NCBI RefSeq assembly: GCF_000622385.1
Contig: NZ_JASD01000008.1
Coordinates: 1,178,001-1,242,000, forward strand
From: Sulfitobacter noctilucicola
GTDB lineage: Bacteria > Pseudomonadota > Alphaproteobacteria > Rhodobacterales > Rhodobacteraceae
Length of the DNA stretch: 64,000 bases
Reading direction: 5' to 3'
Shown: in pieces, positions 26,238 through 36,251 of the stretch
Numbering within the stretch: position 1 is the stretch's first letter
Layout of the letters: each line of letters opens with the position of its first letter
Translations under genes and position numbers: made by a program
Notes under the pieces: generated by a model
The model's input: only the letters and a program-made list of their open reading frames with translations
What the model was told of the DNA's origin: nothing
The model's database searches: none

Positions 26238-27260
26238 TTATCCCTTTTTCAGAACCTCACGACCCAACAGCTCTGCAATCTGAACAGCGTTCAGCGCAGC
26301 ACCTTTGCGCAAGTTATCGGAAACACACCACAGGTTCAGACCGTTATCGATCGTGCTGTCCTGACGGATGCGACTGATGAAGGTAGCAAAATCACCAACG
26401 CATTCGATCGGCGTCACGTAGCCGCCGTCCTCACGCTTGTCGATCACCATGACACCCGGTGCTTCACGCAGGATGTCACGCGCCTCGTCTTCGTCCAGAT
26501 GATCTTCGAACTCGATATTGATCGCTTCGGAGTGCCCGACAAAAACAGGGACGCGCACACAGGTCGCTGTTACCTTGATCTTGGGGTCAACGATCTTTTT
26601 CGTCTCGGCGACCATCTTCCACTCTTCCTTGGTCGATCCGTCTTCCATGAAGACGTCGATATGCGGAATGACGTTAAATGCGATCTGCTTCGTGAACTTT
26701 GACGGCGGAACATCGGATGTCGGGTTGTAGATCGATTTGGTCTGATCCCACAGCTCGTCTGCACCTTCTTTACCGGCACCGGATACGGACTGATATGTGC
26801 TTACCACGACACGTTTGATCGTCGCGCGGTCATGCAGCGGCTTAAGCGCTACAACCATCTGCGCGGTCGAACAGTTGGGGTTCGCGATGATGTTTTTCTT
26901 CGCGTAGTCGTGAATCGCTTGCGGGTTCACTTCGGGTACGATCAGCGGCACTTCCGAATCGTAACGATAGAGCGACGAGTTATCAATCACGACGCAACCT
27001 GCTTTGGCTGCACCGGGTGCATACTTTTTGGTCGCGTCCGAGCCCACGGCGAACAAAGCCATATCCCAGCCCGTGAAATCAAACGTATCAAGGTCTTTGC
27101 ATTTCAGCGTCTTGTCACCAAAGCTGATTTCCGTACCCATGGAACGACGGCTGGCCAAAGCCACAATTTCGTCCACAGGGAACTGGCGCTCGGCCAGAAT
27201 GTTCAGCATTTCGCGGCCCACATTGCCAGTGGCGCCCACGACGGCGACGCGATAACCCAT
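26238..27260 (-). CDS. asd: Aspartate-semialdehyde dehydrogenase
   Basis: Asd reduces aspartyl phosphate to aspartate semialdehyde with NADPH, at the branch to lysine/diaminopimelate, threonine and methionine. The 340-residue product has the Rossmann loop GATGNVGRE (9-17) and the active site NPNCSTAQ with Cys130. Length is normal. A GGAG site lies seven bases before the ATG. It is isolated, with gaps of more than 200 bases on both sides; upstream there is a perfect seven-base hairpin (GTGGCCT/AGGCCAC, 27351-27373) of unknown meaning. Confidence 0.97.
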   Translation of the reverse strand: MGYRVAVVGATGNVGREMLNILAERQFPVDEIVALASRRSMGTEISFGDKTLKCKDLDTFDFTGWDMALFAVGSDATKKYAPGAAKAGCVVIDNSSLYRYDSEVPLIVPEVNPQAIHDYAKKNIIANPNCSTAQMVVALKPLHDRATIKRVVVSTYQSVSGAGKEGADELWDQTKSIYNPTSDVPPSKFTKQIAFNVIPHIDVFMEDGSTKEEWKMVAETKKIVDPKIKVTATCVRVPVFVGHSEAINIEFEDHLDEDEARDILREAPGVMVIDKREDGGYVTPIECVGDFATFISRIRQDSTIDNGLNLWCVSDNLRKGAALNAVQIAELLGREVLKKG

Positions 27261-27532
27261 TTGATTTCTCCATTTTTATGGGGATGGTGCGCGGCACATA
27301 CACGGCTTGGACAACGGTGGAAAGGGCAACGGAACGCGCGGGCGGCTCAGGTGGCCTAGTTGCACCAGGCCACACAGCCGATGTGCCTGACCCGCCGGGT
27401 TCGCGGTGTCGGAATATCAGATGAGGCAACCCTTGGCGGATCCCTGCGGATCACACCCTGAACCGGAGGGAATGCGAAGTATTATTGGCGACAAAAGCGC
27501 GGGACATGCTAGATACAGACCGACAGACGGGG

Positions 27533-28690
27533 ATGCATAATGTGACGGCAGGCGATACCTTTTATGCAAAGCTTCCGCGCATCGGTGCTTTCGAACAGTT
27601 GACCCGGACAACCAATTACAGGGCGCTACCTCAGGATTGGTGGATTGGCGTTGCTGATATCGTCGATTCCACCGGTCTGGTTCAGCAAGGGCGCTACAAG
27701 ACCGTCAATATGGTCGGTGCGGCTGTGATATCGGCGTTGATGAACACCTTGAGAGGCAGACCATTTCCTTTCGTCTTCGGCGGCGATGGCGCAGGTTTTG
27801 CTGTCAGTGCAGCGGATGGGGATAAAGCGCGGGACGCCTTGGCAAAAGTTGCGCGTTGGGCAGAAACTGAATTCAACATCCAGATGCGGGTGGCACTGGT
27901 TCCGGTATCCGATGCGCTTGCCCACGGAAAAGAGGTGCGCGTCGCGCGGTTTCAGGTATCCAAAGGTGCGGATTATGCCATGTTCGATGGCGGCGGGCTG
28001 CTTTGGGCAGAAGAACAGATGAAAGCGGGCGAGTATATTATATCAGCCGCGCCCGCTGGCAGCGTCCCGGACCTGACCGGCTTGTCCTGTCGGTGGTCGC
28101 ACATGCCGGCCTGTAACGGAACAATCCTCTCTGTTCTGGTCTCGCCTCTACCGAATGCAGAACCGCAGGAGATTGCACGGATCTACGGAAAGATTGTTTC
28201 ACTTGCGCAGGGTCTCGCGCGGGGCGGGCACCCGTCACCCGCGGCCGGTCCCGGGTCTGGATGGCCGCCAAAGGGCGCAGGGCTGGAAGCGCAGGCGACC
28301 AAGGGAACGGGGCCGTACCTCGGTGCAAAAGCCAAAGCATTGTTTGAATCTTTTGTCGCGTGGCTTTTGATACGGACGGGATGGAAAGTGGGCGGATTTG
28401 ATGCGCGTCGTTACGCCCGCATCGTCGGAGAGAACGCGGATTTTCGCAAACTGGATGACGGGCTCAAGATGACGCTTGATTGCGATCCGCAGACCCAAAG
28501 CAAGATCGAAGCGGTGCTGGAAGACGCGGCAACTTCGGGGTTGCTGCGCTATGGCATCGCCACGCAGGACGAGGCGATGATGACCTGCATTGTCCCGTCG
28601 ATCCTTACGGATGACCATGTTCATTTCATCGACGGTGCTGCCGGCGGCTACACCTTGGCAGCAGCGCGGATGAAAGGGCGCTCAGTCTGA
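27533..28690 (+). CDS. DUF3095 domain-containing protein, nucleotide-cyclase-like
   Basis: The 385-residue product matches DUF3095. Its N-terminal part resembles the class III cyclase/GGDEF fold: GVADIVDSTG (Asp42, Asp45) and FVFGGDGAGFAV (Asp85) stand where the metal-binding aspartates would be, followed by a helix and MRVALVPV strand. The C-terminal part is family-specific. Catalysis is unproven, and the usual base-selecting Lys is not evident. In-frame starts at 27485 (TTG) and 27506 (ATG) are possible; the ATG at 27533 gives the usual family N-terminus. Its end overlaps the convergent MFS gene by nine bases. Confidence 0.82.
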   Translation: MHNVTAGDTFYAKLPRIGAFEQLTRTTNYRALPQDWWIGVADIVDSTGLVQQGRYKTVNMVGAAVISALMNTLRGRPFPFVFGGDGAGFAVSAADGDKARDALAKVARWAETEFNIQMRVALVPVSDALAHGKEVRVARFQVSKGADYAMFDGGGLLWAEEQMKAGEYIISAAPAGSVPDLTGLSCRWSHMPACNGTILSVLVSPLPNAEPQEIARIYGKIVSLAQGLARGGHPSPAAGPGSGWPPKGAGLEAQATKGTGPYLGAKAKALFESFVAWLLIRTGWKVGGFDARRYARIVGENADFRKLDDGLKMTLDCDPQTQSKIEAVLEDAATSGLLRYGIATQDEAMMTCIVPSILTDDHVHFIDGAAGGYTLAAARMKGRSV

Positions 28691-29857
28691 TTTGTCCTTG
28701 CTGAAAAGGTACACGATAACCCCGATACCCAAAGCAATGGAGAACAGCCAGAAGACAGCGACATAAGGATCAGCAGGTGTTGTACCCGGCGACGCGGCGC
28801 GAAACACCCGGCCGGACATAAACTGGGCAATGCCGACACCACCGATGCTGAAAAGGTTCAGCATTGTCACGCCGCGCCCGATCAGATGAGTGGGTAGAAA
28901 GCTGCGCCCATGGGCCATCAGCACAGGATAGCTTGCTCCGAAAAAACCGACCATGCACATCAGGACAACGCTGAGCGTGAGTGAGGTGGAGGGCAGCATC
29001 GCCAGACCAACACCAGCCCCCAGCGCAAGGGCGGATCCGGCGAATATCATCCATTTACGCGACGCACTGATCTTGTCTGCAAAACCGTAAGCCAGCGCGC
29101 CCAACACCATCGCCAAGCCCATCAACAGGCTGGCCTGCCCGACGGTTTCGGTACTGCTGCCAAAGACGTTTGCCAGATAAGGGCCGATCCAAAGACCGCG
29201 CACGGCCCCCGGAAACGCATAGCTTACACCGATAAGGACAAAGATCGGCCACAACATGGTCAACCGCAGCACATCAAACAGTGATCCCCGCACCCCATCC
29301 GTGATCCGTGGCGGGTCGCGGACCCAAATCAGGGTGCCCATAGCCACAAGGGATGTCATTCCAGCAAGCGCCCAAAGTGACGCGCGCCAACCCAAAAATT
29401 CCGCAGCGATGGCCATGGGATAGGCCGCTACCAGATTTCCCAGACTGCCCAGGCCGACCATGGCCGAGGCCAGTATCGCAAAAGTTGCGGGCGGATAATC
29501 TCGGGCGAAGATATAGTAGGACGCCATCAATACAGGTGCGCACCCCACGCCGATCAACCCCATCGCCAGCGTGATATGCAGCGGCGTTGTCGCCATCGCG
29601 AAAAGGGCCGCACCACCACCGCCACCGATCAACAATAGCCAACCAGCGGTGCGGCGCGGTCCGATGCTGTCCAACGCAGCGCCGATAGGTATCTGGCACG
29701 CCGCGAACACGATGAACCAGACACCGGATGCCACGGCCAGATCATCGGGCATCGCGCCCAGATCACGTTCAAGTATTTCTGTAAGAACCGCCAGAAATGC
29801 GCGAAAAAACTGGCTTAGCACATAAGCAAGGCCCAGCAAAAATATTCCGGTGTTCAT
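28682..29857 (-). CDS. MFS transporter
   Basis: The 391-residue product shows twelve hydrophobic helices with the MFS loop motif between helices 2 and 3 (GAALDSIGPRRTAG). The substrate cannot be assigned. It starts one base before the stop of the upstream HpaI-type aldolase gene, so it may export or import a substrate or product of that aldolase; this is inference from coupling alone. Confidence 0.88.
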   Translation of the reverse strand: MNTGIFLLGLAYVLSQFFRAFLAVLTEILERDLGAMPDDLAVASGVWFIVFAACQIPIGAALDSIGPRRTAGWLLLIGGGGGAALFAMATTPLHITLAMGLIGVGCAPVLMASYYIFARDYPPATFAILASAMVGLGSLGNLVAAYPMAIAAEFLGWRASLWALAGMTSLVAMGTLIWVRDPPRITDGVRGSLFDVLRLTMLWPIFVLIGVSYAFPGAVRGLWIGPYLANVFGSSTETVGQASLLMGLAMVLGALAYGFADKISASRKWMIFAGSALALGAGVGLAMLPSTSLTLSVVLMCMVGFFGASYPVLMAHGRSFLPTHLIGRGVTMLNLFSIGGVGIAQFMSGRVFRAASPGTTPADPYVAVFWLFSIALGIGVIVYLFSKDKSD

Positions 29858-29858
29858 G

Positions 29859-30632
29859 CTATTTGGTACTTTGCCATTTTTTGGCCAAGGCTTGTGCGCT
29901 GTGGCTCAGCAACAGGACATCCGCACCAACGGCGACGAACTGTGCGCCTGCGTCCAACGCATCCAGTGTCATCGGGTCGTTGGTCGACAGGATGCCGGGT
30001 GCTTTGCCCGCAGCCTTGATACGGCGCAATGCATCCATGATGGCGGCCTGAACATCGGGATGCTGCGCATTGCCCATATGCCCCATGTCGGCGGCAAGAT
30101 CGGCAGGCCCGATGAAAACGCCGTCGATCCCGTCTATTTCGAGTATCTCGTCTAGCGCGGCCAGTCCCTTCAGGTTTTCCACCTGAACCAGAAGGCAGAT
30201 TTGCGCATCGGCCGTCGTTCCGTAGTCGCTGATCTGTGAGAAGCGCGCGGAGCGACTTAGGGCGTAGCCCACACCACGATCCCCATGCGGCGGGTACGTG
30301 ACATCGCGCACAAGCTGGCGGGCCTGTGCTGCACTCTCGACCATTGGCACCAGCAGCGTTTGCGCACCGGCATCCAGCATCTGCTTGATAAGATACGTTT
30401 CCCCTACGGGCACGCGGACTACGGGATGGCTGTCAGAGGCTTCAAGCACCTGAAGCTGTGCGAGGATCGAACGCAGATCATTGGGCCCGTGCTCACCGTC
30501 GATAACCAGCCAGTCAAAACCGGCAGTGCCCATCAACTCTGCGCTGAAGGGGCTGGCGAGGCCGACCCAGCAGCCGAAAACGGTGTCACCCGCGCTCAGT
30601 GATTTCTTGAAAGTGTTTATCGGAACCGGCAT
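29859..30632 (-). CDS. HpcH/HpaI family aldolase
   Basis: The 257-residue TIM-barrel product belongs to the class II metal-dependent HpcH/HpaI aldolases, which split 4-hydroxy-2-oxo acids to pyruvate (or a related oxo acid) and an aldehyde. Visible motifs are FDWLVIDGEHGPND, the metal-binding VQVENLKG with Glu, and GVFIGPADLAADMG. The natural substrate is unknown (4-hydroxy-2-oxoheptanedioate or 2-keto-3-deoxy sugars are typical). A GGAGG site lies nine bases before the ATG. It is adjoined by an MFS gene downstream and overlaps a small secreted-protein gene upstream by 47 bases. Confidence 0.92.
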   Translation of the reverse strand: MPVPINTFKKSLSAGDTVFGCWVGLASPFSAELMGTAGFDWLVIDGEHGPNDLRSILAQLQVLEASDSHPVVRVPVGETYLIKQMLDAGAQTLLVPMVESAAQARQLVRDVTYPPHGDRGVGYALSRSARFSQISDYGTTADAQICLLVQVENLKGLAALDEILEIDGIDGVFIGPADLAADMGHMGNAQHPDVQAAIMDALRRIKAAGKAPGILSTNDPMTLDALDAGAQFVAVGADVLLLSHSAQALAKKWQSTK

Positions 30633-31053
30633 CTTGATCTTCCTCCGCTTGGGCGCTGTCGCACCCTAGACTTGGTTGATCATCTTTGACCATAGGCGGG
30701 TCGCACGCGGCGTCCTCTTCTGTCGATAAAAGATCGGTCAGTCTGGTCAGCTTGCTTTTCGCGGTCCCAGTTGCATCAATCGGATCGGAGGGAATGGCCG
30801 CTCCGGTGATACCCGGAGCCTGTAAAACGCCATTGTGCAAAAGAGTCTGAAACAGGTCCTGAGCAGCCTGGGGCGACACCCGAAGATGCTTTGCCAGCAT
30901 CTCGGGGCTGCACTTGCTTTGCGTGCGGGCGATCAGTTCCGCCCAGGCGTAGCTGCTTGGCGGCACAGCTGCGCGGTTCGCGGGGACCGGAATGGGAATG
31001 ACCGATCCTGCGCCAAAGGATATCAGGATTGAATTGAAGGTTCTGCGGTTCAT
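30586..31053 (-). CDS. Hypothetical protein with N-terminal signal-like segment and HTH-like core
   Basis: I do not recognise this 155-residue product. It starts MNRRTF and has a short hydrophobic stretch (about residues 8-27) that could be a signal or Tat-type leader. The middle (SPEMLAKHLRVSPQAAQDLF, then LLHNGVL) reads like a helix-turn-helix or winged helix, while the last 60 residues are acidic and disordered. A leader plus an HTH-like core is contradictory, so either the leader is not real or the core has another role. Its end overlaps the HpaI gene by 47 bases on the same strand. Confidence 0.55.
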   Translation of the reverse strand: MNRRTFNSILISFGAGSVIPIPVPANRAAVPPSSYAWAELIARTQSKCSPEMLAKHLRVSPQAAQDLFQTLLHNGVLQAPGITGAAIPSDPIDATGTAKSKLTRLTDLLSTEEDAACDPPMVKDDQPSLGCDSAQAEEDQDAGSDKHFQEITERG

Positions 31054-31103
31054 GCCGCATATCTAATATTTGCCGGCAAACGATGTAGGGGGAAAGCGGG
31101 CGT

Positions 31104-31811
31104 TCAAATCACCTTGATCACATCCTTATCGATCGCAAGCATATAGCCACGCCGTGCGATATTCTTGACCAGAAGCTCGCTCACGATCTGGTTGCCCAAG
31201 GTATCGCGCAAGCGTTTGATGCGCGTGGCACCTGCGGCTTCGTCGCAATCAGCGGCATTGCGACCCGAAATCACGCCTTCAATCTCTGAACCGGACATAA
31301 CGTCATCATCCATCCGGGCTTCGGCCAGGACGCTCATGGTTTCCATAGCAGCATCGGTCAGCTTGAAGCCGAGATTATTGAGATAGACAGTATTCTCTTC
31401 CCGACTGATCAGGAGCGAGTTTACTTGAATACCTGCCCGCTCGATTTGTGCCATGCGGCGGTTAAACGTGATGAGCATTACAAGAAACACCAGCGCTGCA
31501 ATAAGCATTGCAGTGGCAAAGACCAACAATACAAAGATCACCATGCGGTAACTGGCCAGCGTGTCAGAGAAGGCCGTGCCGGATTGCGCGAGAATTTCAA
31601 GCAGCTTGATCTCTGACCCGCTGGTCAGGTCATCATTCTCGACAAAGATCCGTTCAACTTGTGCGTTAAACAGATTGGCATCCGGCAAGGTCCAGAAAAG
31701 AACGATCGCACCGGTGATCAGCAGGACAACAATAGCGGCAACCCCGAACCCGACAAAACGACGCAGATCAGAAGCGGAGGTAATTGGGTCCGGCACTGCC
31801 TTTCCTTTCAT
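31104..31811 (-). CDS. Membrane protein with C-terminal winged-helix-like domain
   Basis: The 235-residue product has two hydrophobic helices (about 20-42 and 87-112) enclosing a periplasmic segment of about 45 residues. A cytoplasmic region follows whose last 85 residues resemble an OmpR-type winged helix (TRIKRLRDTLGNQIVSELLV, then ARRGYMLAI where GRGYRL is usual). This would be a ToxR-like, membrane-tethered regulator with the order reversed: membrane part first, DNA-binding part last. The ATG at 31811 has AGAGGGA upstream. It overlaps the upstream small secreted-protein gene by 44 bases. Confidence 0.7.
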   Translation of the reverse strand: MKGKAVPDPITSASDLRRFVGFGVAAIVVLLITGAIVLFWTLPDANLFNAQVERIFVENDDLTSGSEIKLLEILAQSGTAFSDTLASYRMVIFVLLVFATAMLIAALVFLVMLITFNRRMAQIERAGIQVNSLLISREENTVYLNNLGFKLTDAAMETMSVLAEARMDDDVMSGSEIEGVISGRNAADCDEAAGATRIKRLRDTLGNQIVSELLVKNIARRGYMLAIDKDVIKVI

Positions 31812-32058
31812 CAAGTCCCTCTGGCCCGAAGGTGGAGACGATATTTAGCAAGGTCCAGCCTTGAGACGCGAGGCGAGGGCCGATTTCTGCGGCGGCGCTG
31901 GCAGGATCACACGGTCCGTTGACCTGCGCTACCCCGTAATGCAGGCGCAGCGGGTCGTCCTGCTTGGCCTTGTAGTCGGCAAAACAGTCCGCAGCTTGTG
32001 CCGGCAGCGCGAGAGCGCAGACCATGCCGATTGCCAGAATGTGGGTTGTATATGTCAT
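31768..32058 (-). CDS. Small secreted protein, unknown function
   Basis: The 96-residue product has a clear Sec signal peptide ending at AQAA (about residue 23), and the mature part contains two cysteines (in DCFADYKAKQDDP and NGPCDPAS) that could form a disulfide. The family is not one I can name, but such short cysteine-pair proteins occur in Rhodobacterales. An AGGA site precedes the ATG. Its 3' end overlaps the start of the winged-helix membrane protein, suggesting translational coupling; it might be a ligand or partner of that protein's periplasmic loop (inference). Confidence 0.72.
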   Translation of the reverse strand: MTYTTHILAIGMVCALALPAQAADCFADYKAKQDDPLRLHYGVAQVNGPCDPASAAAEIGPRLASQGWTLLNIVSTFGPEGLDERKGSAGPNYLRF

Positions 32059-32225
32059 GTCCTATCTGTGCGCTTTTGAGCGGCGATATTCAATAACCGT
32101 GGCCTAATGTGTTGCTTGCTATCCGATAACAGGGGGGTGTTATTGCCTGTCTTTTGCCACCTGACCCAGATTGATCCCATCAAAGCGCGGGCCGTCCTGC
32201 CGGCGCAGCAGAAAGGATCAACACC

Positions 32226-32756
32226 ATGTACCGCCGCTTTATATCCACCATCGCCGCCGCCTCCATCGCGCTGACTGCGCTGGGCAGTACCTCCGCCTTT
32301 GCAGGTGAAAGAGAAAGAGCGAACGCGCTTGCCGCTATATTGGGCGTCGCAGTTGTTGGTGCGTTGATCCATCAAAACCGAAAGAAAGATAAACGGCACG
32401 TCGAAGTGCAGCGACCGGCACCTTCTTATGCACCGCCCAAGCATAAGCAGCCGGTTTACAAGACACCGAAGCATGTAAAGCCCACACACAAAGTGCCCGT
32501 CTATCAGCAGCCGAAGCCGCGCCCTTTGCCGCAGCGGGTGAACCGGAAGCTGCTTCCGCAGCAGTGCTTCCGTACCTACCAGACGCGCAAGGGTCGTGTC
32601 GCTATGTTCGCGGAAGGATGCCTGCGCCGCAATTTCACAGCAGCCCGCCATCTGCCGAACCAGTGTCAGTATGTGTTTCGCACACCCGAGGGCAATCGCC
32701 GTGGCTATGAAGCACGCTGCCTGCGGGATCAGGGATACCGTTTGGCGCGGGGATAA
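32226..32756 (+). CDS. Periplasmic basic, proline-rich protein, unknown function
   Basis: The 176-residue product has a signal peptide (to about AFAG, residue 27). A hydrophobic patch follows (AILGVAVVGALIHQ), then a Lys/Pro-rich linker (about 60-105) and a C-terminal domain with four cysteines (QQCFRTYQ, EGCLRR, NQCQYVF, ARCLRDQGY), probably two disulfides. It is strongly basic. No enzyme motif is seen. An AAAGGA site precedes the ATG, and a good intrinsic terminator follows 47 bases after the stop, so it is a single-gene unit. Confidence 0.78.
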   Translation: MYRRFISTIAAASIALTALGSTSAFAGERERANALAAILGVAVVGALIHQNRKKDKRHVEVQRPAPSYAPPKHKQPVYKTPKHVKPTHKVPVYQQPKPRPLPQRVNRKLLPQQCFRTYQTRKGRVAMFAEGCLRRNFTAARHLPNQCQYVFRTPEGNRRGYEARCLRDQGYRLARG

Positions 32757-32803
32757 CACCGCGCCTTAATCCGGTCGGCAAGGTCCCTGCCATCGGATAA
32801 CTG

Positions 32804-32834
32804 GAGGGAGATGTTCGGGCGTCTCCCTCTTTTT
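32804..32834 (+). terminator. Rho-independent terminator after the basic periplasmic protein gene
   Basis: Perfect eight-base stem GAGGGAGA/TCTCCCTC (32804-32811 and 32822-32829), ten-base loop, then five T. It also marks the boundary before rnhB and argues for the later rnhB start. Confidence 0.85.
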
Positions 32835-32874
32835 GTGTCTTGCACACGGCGAAGGGTTTCGGTTTGCAGGGTAC

Positions 32875-33489
32875 ATGATACCTGATTTCAGTTTTGAACG
32901 TGCCGCGATGGATCGCGGATTTTTGCGAATTGCCGGTGTGGATGAGGTCGGGCGTGGCCCCTTGGCCGGACCTGTGACCGCAGCAGCAGTGGTACTGGAC
33001 CCGATGCGGATCCCCGAAGGTCTGAACGATTCCAAGAAGCTTTCCAAAAAAGCACGGCAACGGCTCTATGATGAAATCATCGAAGTTGCGGATGTCAGTG
33101 TTGCCCATGCCTCTGTCGAGGAGATCGACGAGATCAACATTCTGCGCGCCAGTCATCTGGCGATGATGCGGGCGCTGGACGGACTTCACGCGCTCGGACG
33201 GCCCGCCGATTATACGCTGATTGATGGTAACATGTTGCCTCGCGATCTGACGCTGCCGGCAGAGACAATTATTAAGGGTGACGGCCGTTCACAAAGCATC
33301 GCAGCGGCCTCAATTGTGGCCAAAGTTTGTCGAGATTATGTCATGTTGTCCTTGGCGCAACAGCACCCCGGATATGGCTGGGAGACAAACATGGGGTACG
33401 GATCAAAAAGTCACATGTTGGCGCTTCAAAAATTGGGGATTACCCCACACCATAGACGTTCGTTCAAGCCGGTACACAATATGTTGTGA
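32875..33489 (+). CDS. rnhB: Ribonuclease HII
   Basis: RnhB cuts the RNA strand of RNA-DNA hybrids and removes single ribonucleotides from DNA. The 204-residue product has the active-site block GVDEVGRGPLAGPV (Asp23, Glu24), the second acidic region LIDGNMLP, and the RNase HII segment KGDGRSQSIAAASIVAKV. The frame is open upstream to 32833, but that codon lies within the terminator T tract, and the ATG at 32875 fits the family length. The next gene, ccrM, begins 116 bases on. Confidence 0.95.
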   Translation: MIPDFSFERAAMDRGFLRIAGVDEVGRGPLAGPVTAAAVVLDPMRIPEGLNDSKKLSKKARQRLYDEIIEVADVSVAHASVEEIDEINILRASHLAMMRALDGLHALGRPADYTLIDGNMLPRDLTLPAETIIKGDGRSQSIAAASIVAKVCRDYVMLSLAQQHPGYGWETNMGYGSKSHMLALQKLGITPHHRRSFKPVHNML

Positions 33490-33511
33490 CAAGGTTTTTT
33501 CTTAACTGATT

Positions 33512-34706
<1,195 letters not shown>

Positions 34707-34777
34707 TCCCGAAATTCGAACACCGCCGGTGCCTGCGGCCTTCCACATGAAGGACGCCTAAAAAGGCACTTACCTTA

Positions 34778-34804
34778 GCCCCGCCCTTGTGGCGGGGCCT
34801 TTTT
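34778..34804 (+). terminator. Rho-independent terminator of ccrM
   Basis: Perfect eight-base GC stem GCCCCGCC/GGCGGGGC (34778-34785 and 34791-34798), five-base loop, then C and five T. It lies 72 bases after the ccrM stop. Confidence 0.9.
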
Positions 34805-34837
34805 CGTTTTGGCACCATCGCAACCTGCGGCTGACCT

Positions 34838-35686
34838 TTAGGGCAGGTAGATATTGCGTTGGCGGATGAAATCCTCCCAGATCTTCTCGCCGACCTCACA
34901 ATCTTTGGGATCGCGCACTGGTGATTGCACGCGCACGACCGCTGGCATCGGCTCGGCTACTGCGATCTCCATTACAAGCTTGCGCTTCACGGCGTCCGCG
35001 AAATCGGGCCATCCATAAACGGGGATCACGAACGCGCCGGCCCCCCCAACTACACAAGAACGGTAATATACATCCAGATCGGGCAGATGGAAAAACGCAT
35101 TCCATCCGTCATCCACCATTAGCGGCAGACCATTTATTGTAATCCGGCGGGCCAGCACCTTGTCCCGTTCGCGGGTAACCAGCGGGCCCATGTTATTTGG
35201 ACCATCGCCGGAAATGTCGATCACCCGGCGCAGACCTGCATACCGATTGCGTTCGATCCGAGAGGCAGCAAAGGCGAGCGCATTGGAGATTGAAGTCCGG
35301 CGTAAACCATCGTCAAAGCTCACGGTGAGTTTGTTTGCAAATTCCTGAAAATCCGCGCGGGTTTCGAGCAACTGCCAATCTACAACAACCTCCTGCGTGC
35401 CTGCCCATTCGATGTAGGTCAGCGCGATGGACTGCAGCAGGCCCGATTGCACGGCGTTGAACACATCCTCTGACACGAGCGCTTCGGCATAGCCGCGGCG
35501 TTGTAATTCAAGTTCTTGCGCTGACATGGAGCGCGAAACGTCAACCAGCAGAACGAGTTCAAGATCAACTTCGGTATGTGACGTCTGTGCCGTCACGGAA
35601 CAGCAGAGTGTCAAAGTCATTGCGCAGAATAGCGCAACACAGCGCTGGCATTGCCGCAGGACACGTATGAAGTCGCCACCGGACAA
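34838..35686 (-). CDS. DUF1194 (VWA-like) secreted protein
   Basis: The product (282 aa from this start) matches DUF1194, a von Willebrand A-like family. VDLELVLLVDVSRSMSAQ carries the metal-site DxSxS pattern, followed by VIDISGDGPNN and the later GWPDFADAVKRKL. A hydrophobic segment (LFCAMTLTLCC, then VTAQ) before the domain acts as signal peptide. No ATG lies before it except one inside the signal (35620), so a TTG at 35686 or 35695 behind GGGAGG is preferred. The ligand is unknown; the protein is probably periplasmic or secreted. Confidence 0.83.
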   Translation of the reverse strand: MSGGDFIRVLRQCQRCVALFCAMTLTLCCSVTAQTSHTEVDLELVLLVDVSRSMSAQELELQRRGYAEALVSEDVFNAVQSGLLQSIALTYIEWAGTQEVVVDWQLLETRADFQEFANKLTVSFDDGLRRTSISNALAFAASRIERNRYAGLRRVIDISGDGPNNMGPLVTRERDKVLARRITINGLPLMVDDGWNAFFHLPDLDVYYRSCVVGGAGAFVIPVYGWPDFADAVKRKLVMEIAVAEPMPAVVRVQSPVRDPKDCEVGEKIWEDFIRQRNIYLP

Positions 35687-35756
35687 GATAATCAATCCTC
35701 CCGCTTTGTGCTTCAGAGTATGGGGAACACTGGTCCGATGTAAATTGTCGTAAGGC

Positions 35757-36179
35757 TCAGTTGATGCGTTGCCTGTTTTGCGCATGCAGGACCGACCGGA
35801 CATAGCGCACGTCAAATTCGGATTTGCTCAATACATAAGCTACTCCAGCGCTCGCTGCCTTTTCCCACATAAACGGAGAAGGCCAGTCGCTGACCATGAT
35901 AATGGGCACGGCCCGCAGTTCGGGATCTTGCGACAGTTCCAGCGCGAAATCCGCGCCCAACCCGTCAGGCAGATTGTTGTCCAGCAAAATCATGGTTGGT
36001 CGCCCTTTGGCCAAGGCACGGCGCGCGGATCGCAGGGTGGAAGCCACTTCGATCTTCATTGTTTCTTTGGTAAGCTGCATCACGCGCGTCAGCTTTTCGC
36101 GGTCAAAATCGCTATCCTCAATTATAAGACAGCTTTCACGCGCGTCCGCGGCAAGTGTCCCGTGGTCTATCATCTGCAT
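35757..36179 (-). CDS. Single-domain response regulator
   Basis: The 140-residue product is a lone receiver domain: acidic pair Glu21-Asp22 (IIEDSDFD), phospho-acceptor Asp67 (LLDNNLPDG), Ser97 (MVSDW) and Lys119 (LSKSEF). No output domain follows, so it works through protein-protein contact like CheY or DivK. The ATG at 36179, with AGAGGGG upstream, is preferred over a GTG five codons earlier. No histidine kinase is nearby, and its partner cannot be inferred. Confidence 0.9.
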   Translation of the reverse strand: MQMIDHGTLAADARESCLIIEDSDFDREKLTRVMQLTKETMKIEVASTLRSARRALAKGRPTMILLDNNLPDGLGADFALELSQDPELRAVPIIMVSDWPSPFMWEKAASAGVAYVLSKSEFDVRYVRSVLHAQNRQRIN

Positions 36180-36251
36180 TCTGTCCCCTCTCACCTTTGC
36201 GGGGCATTCATGACACAGAAGATTTAAGAATATGTTGGCGCGTGCAGTCCG

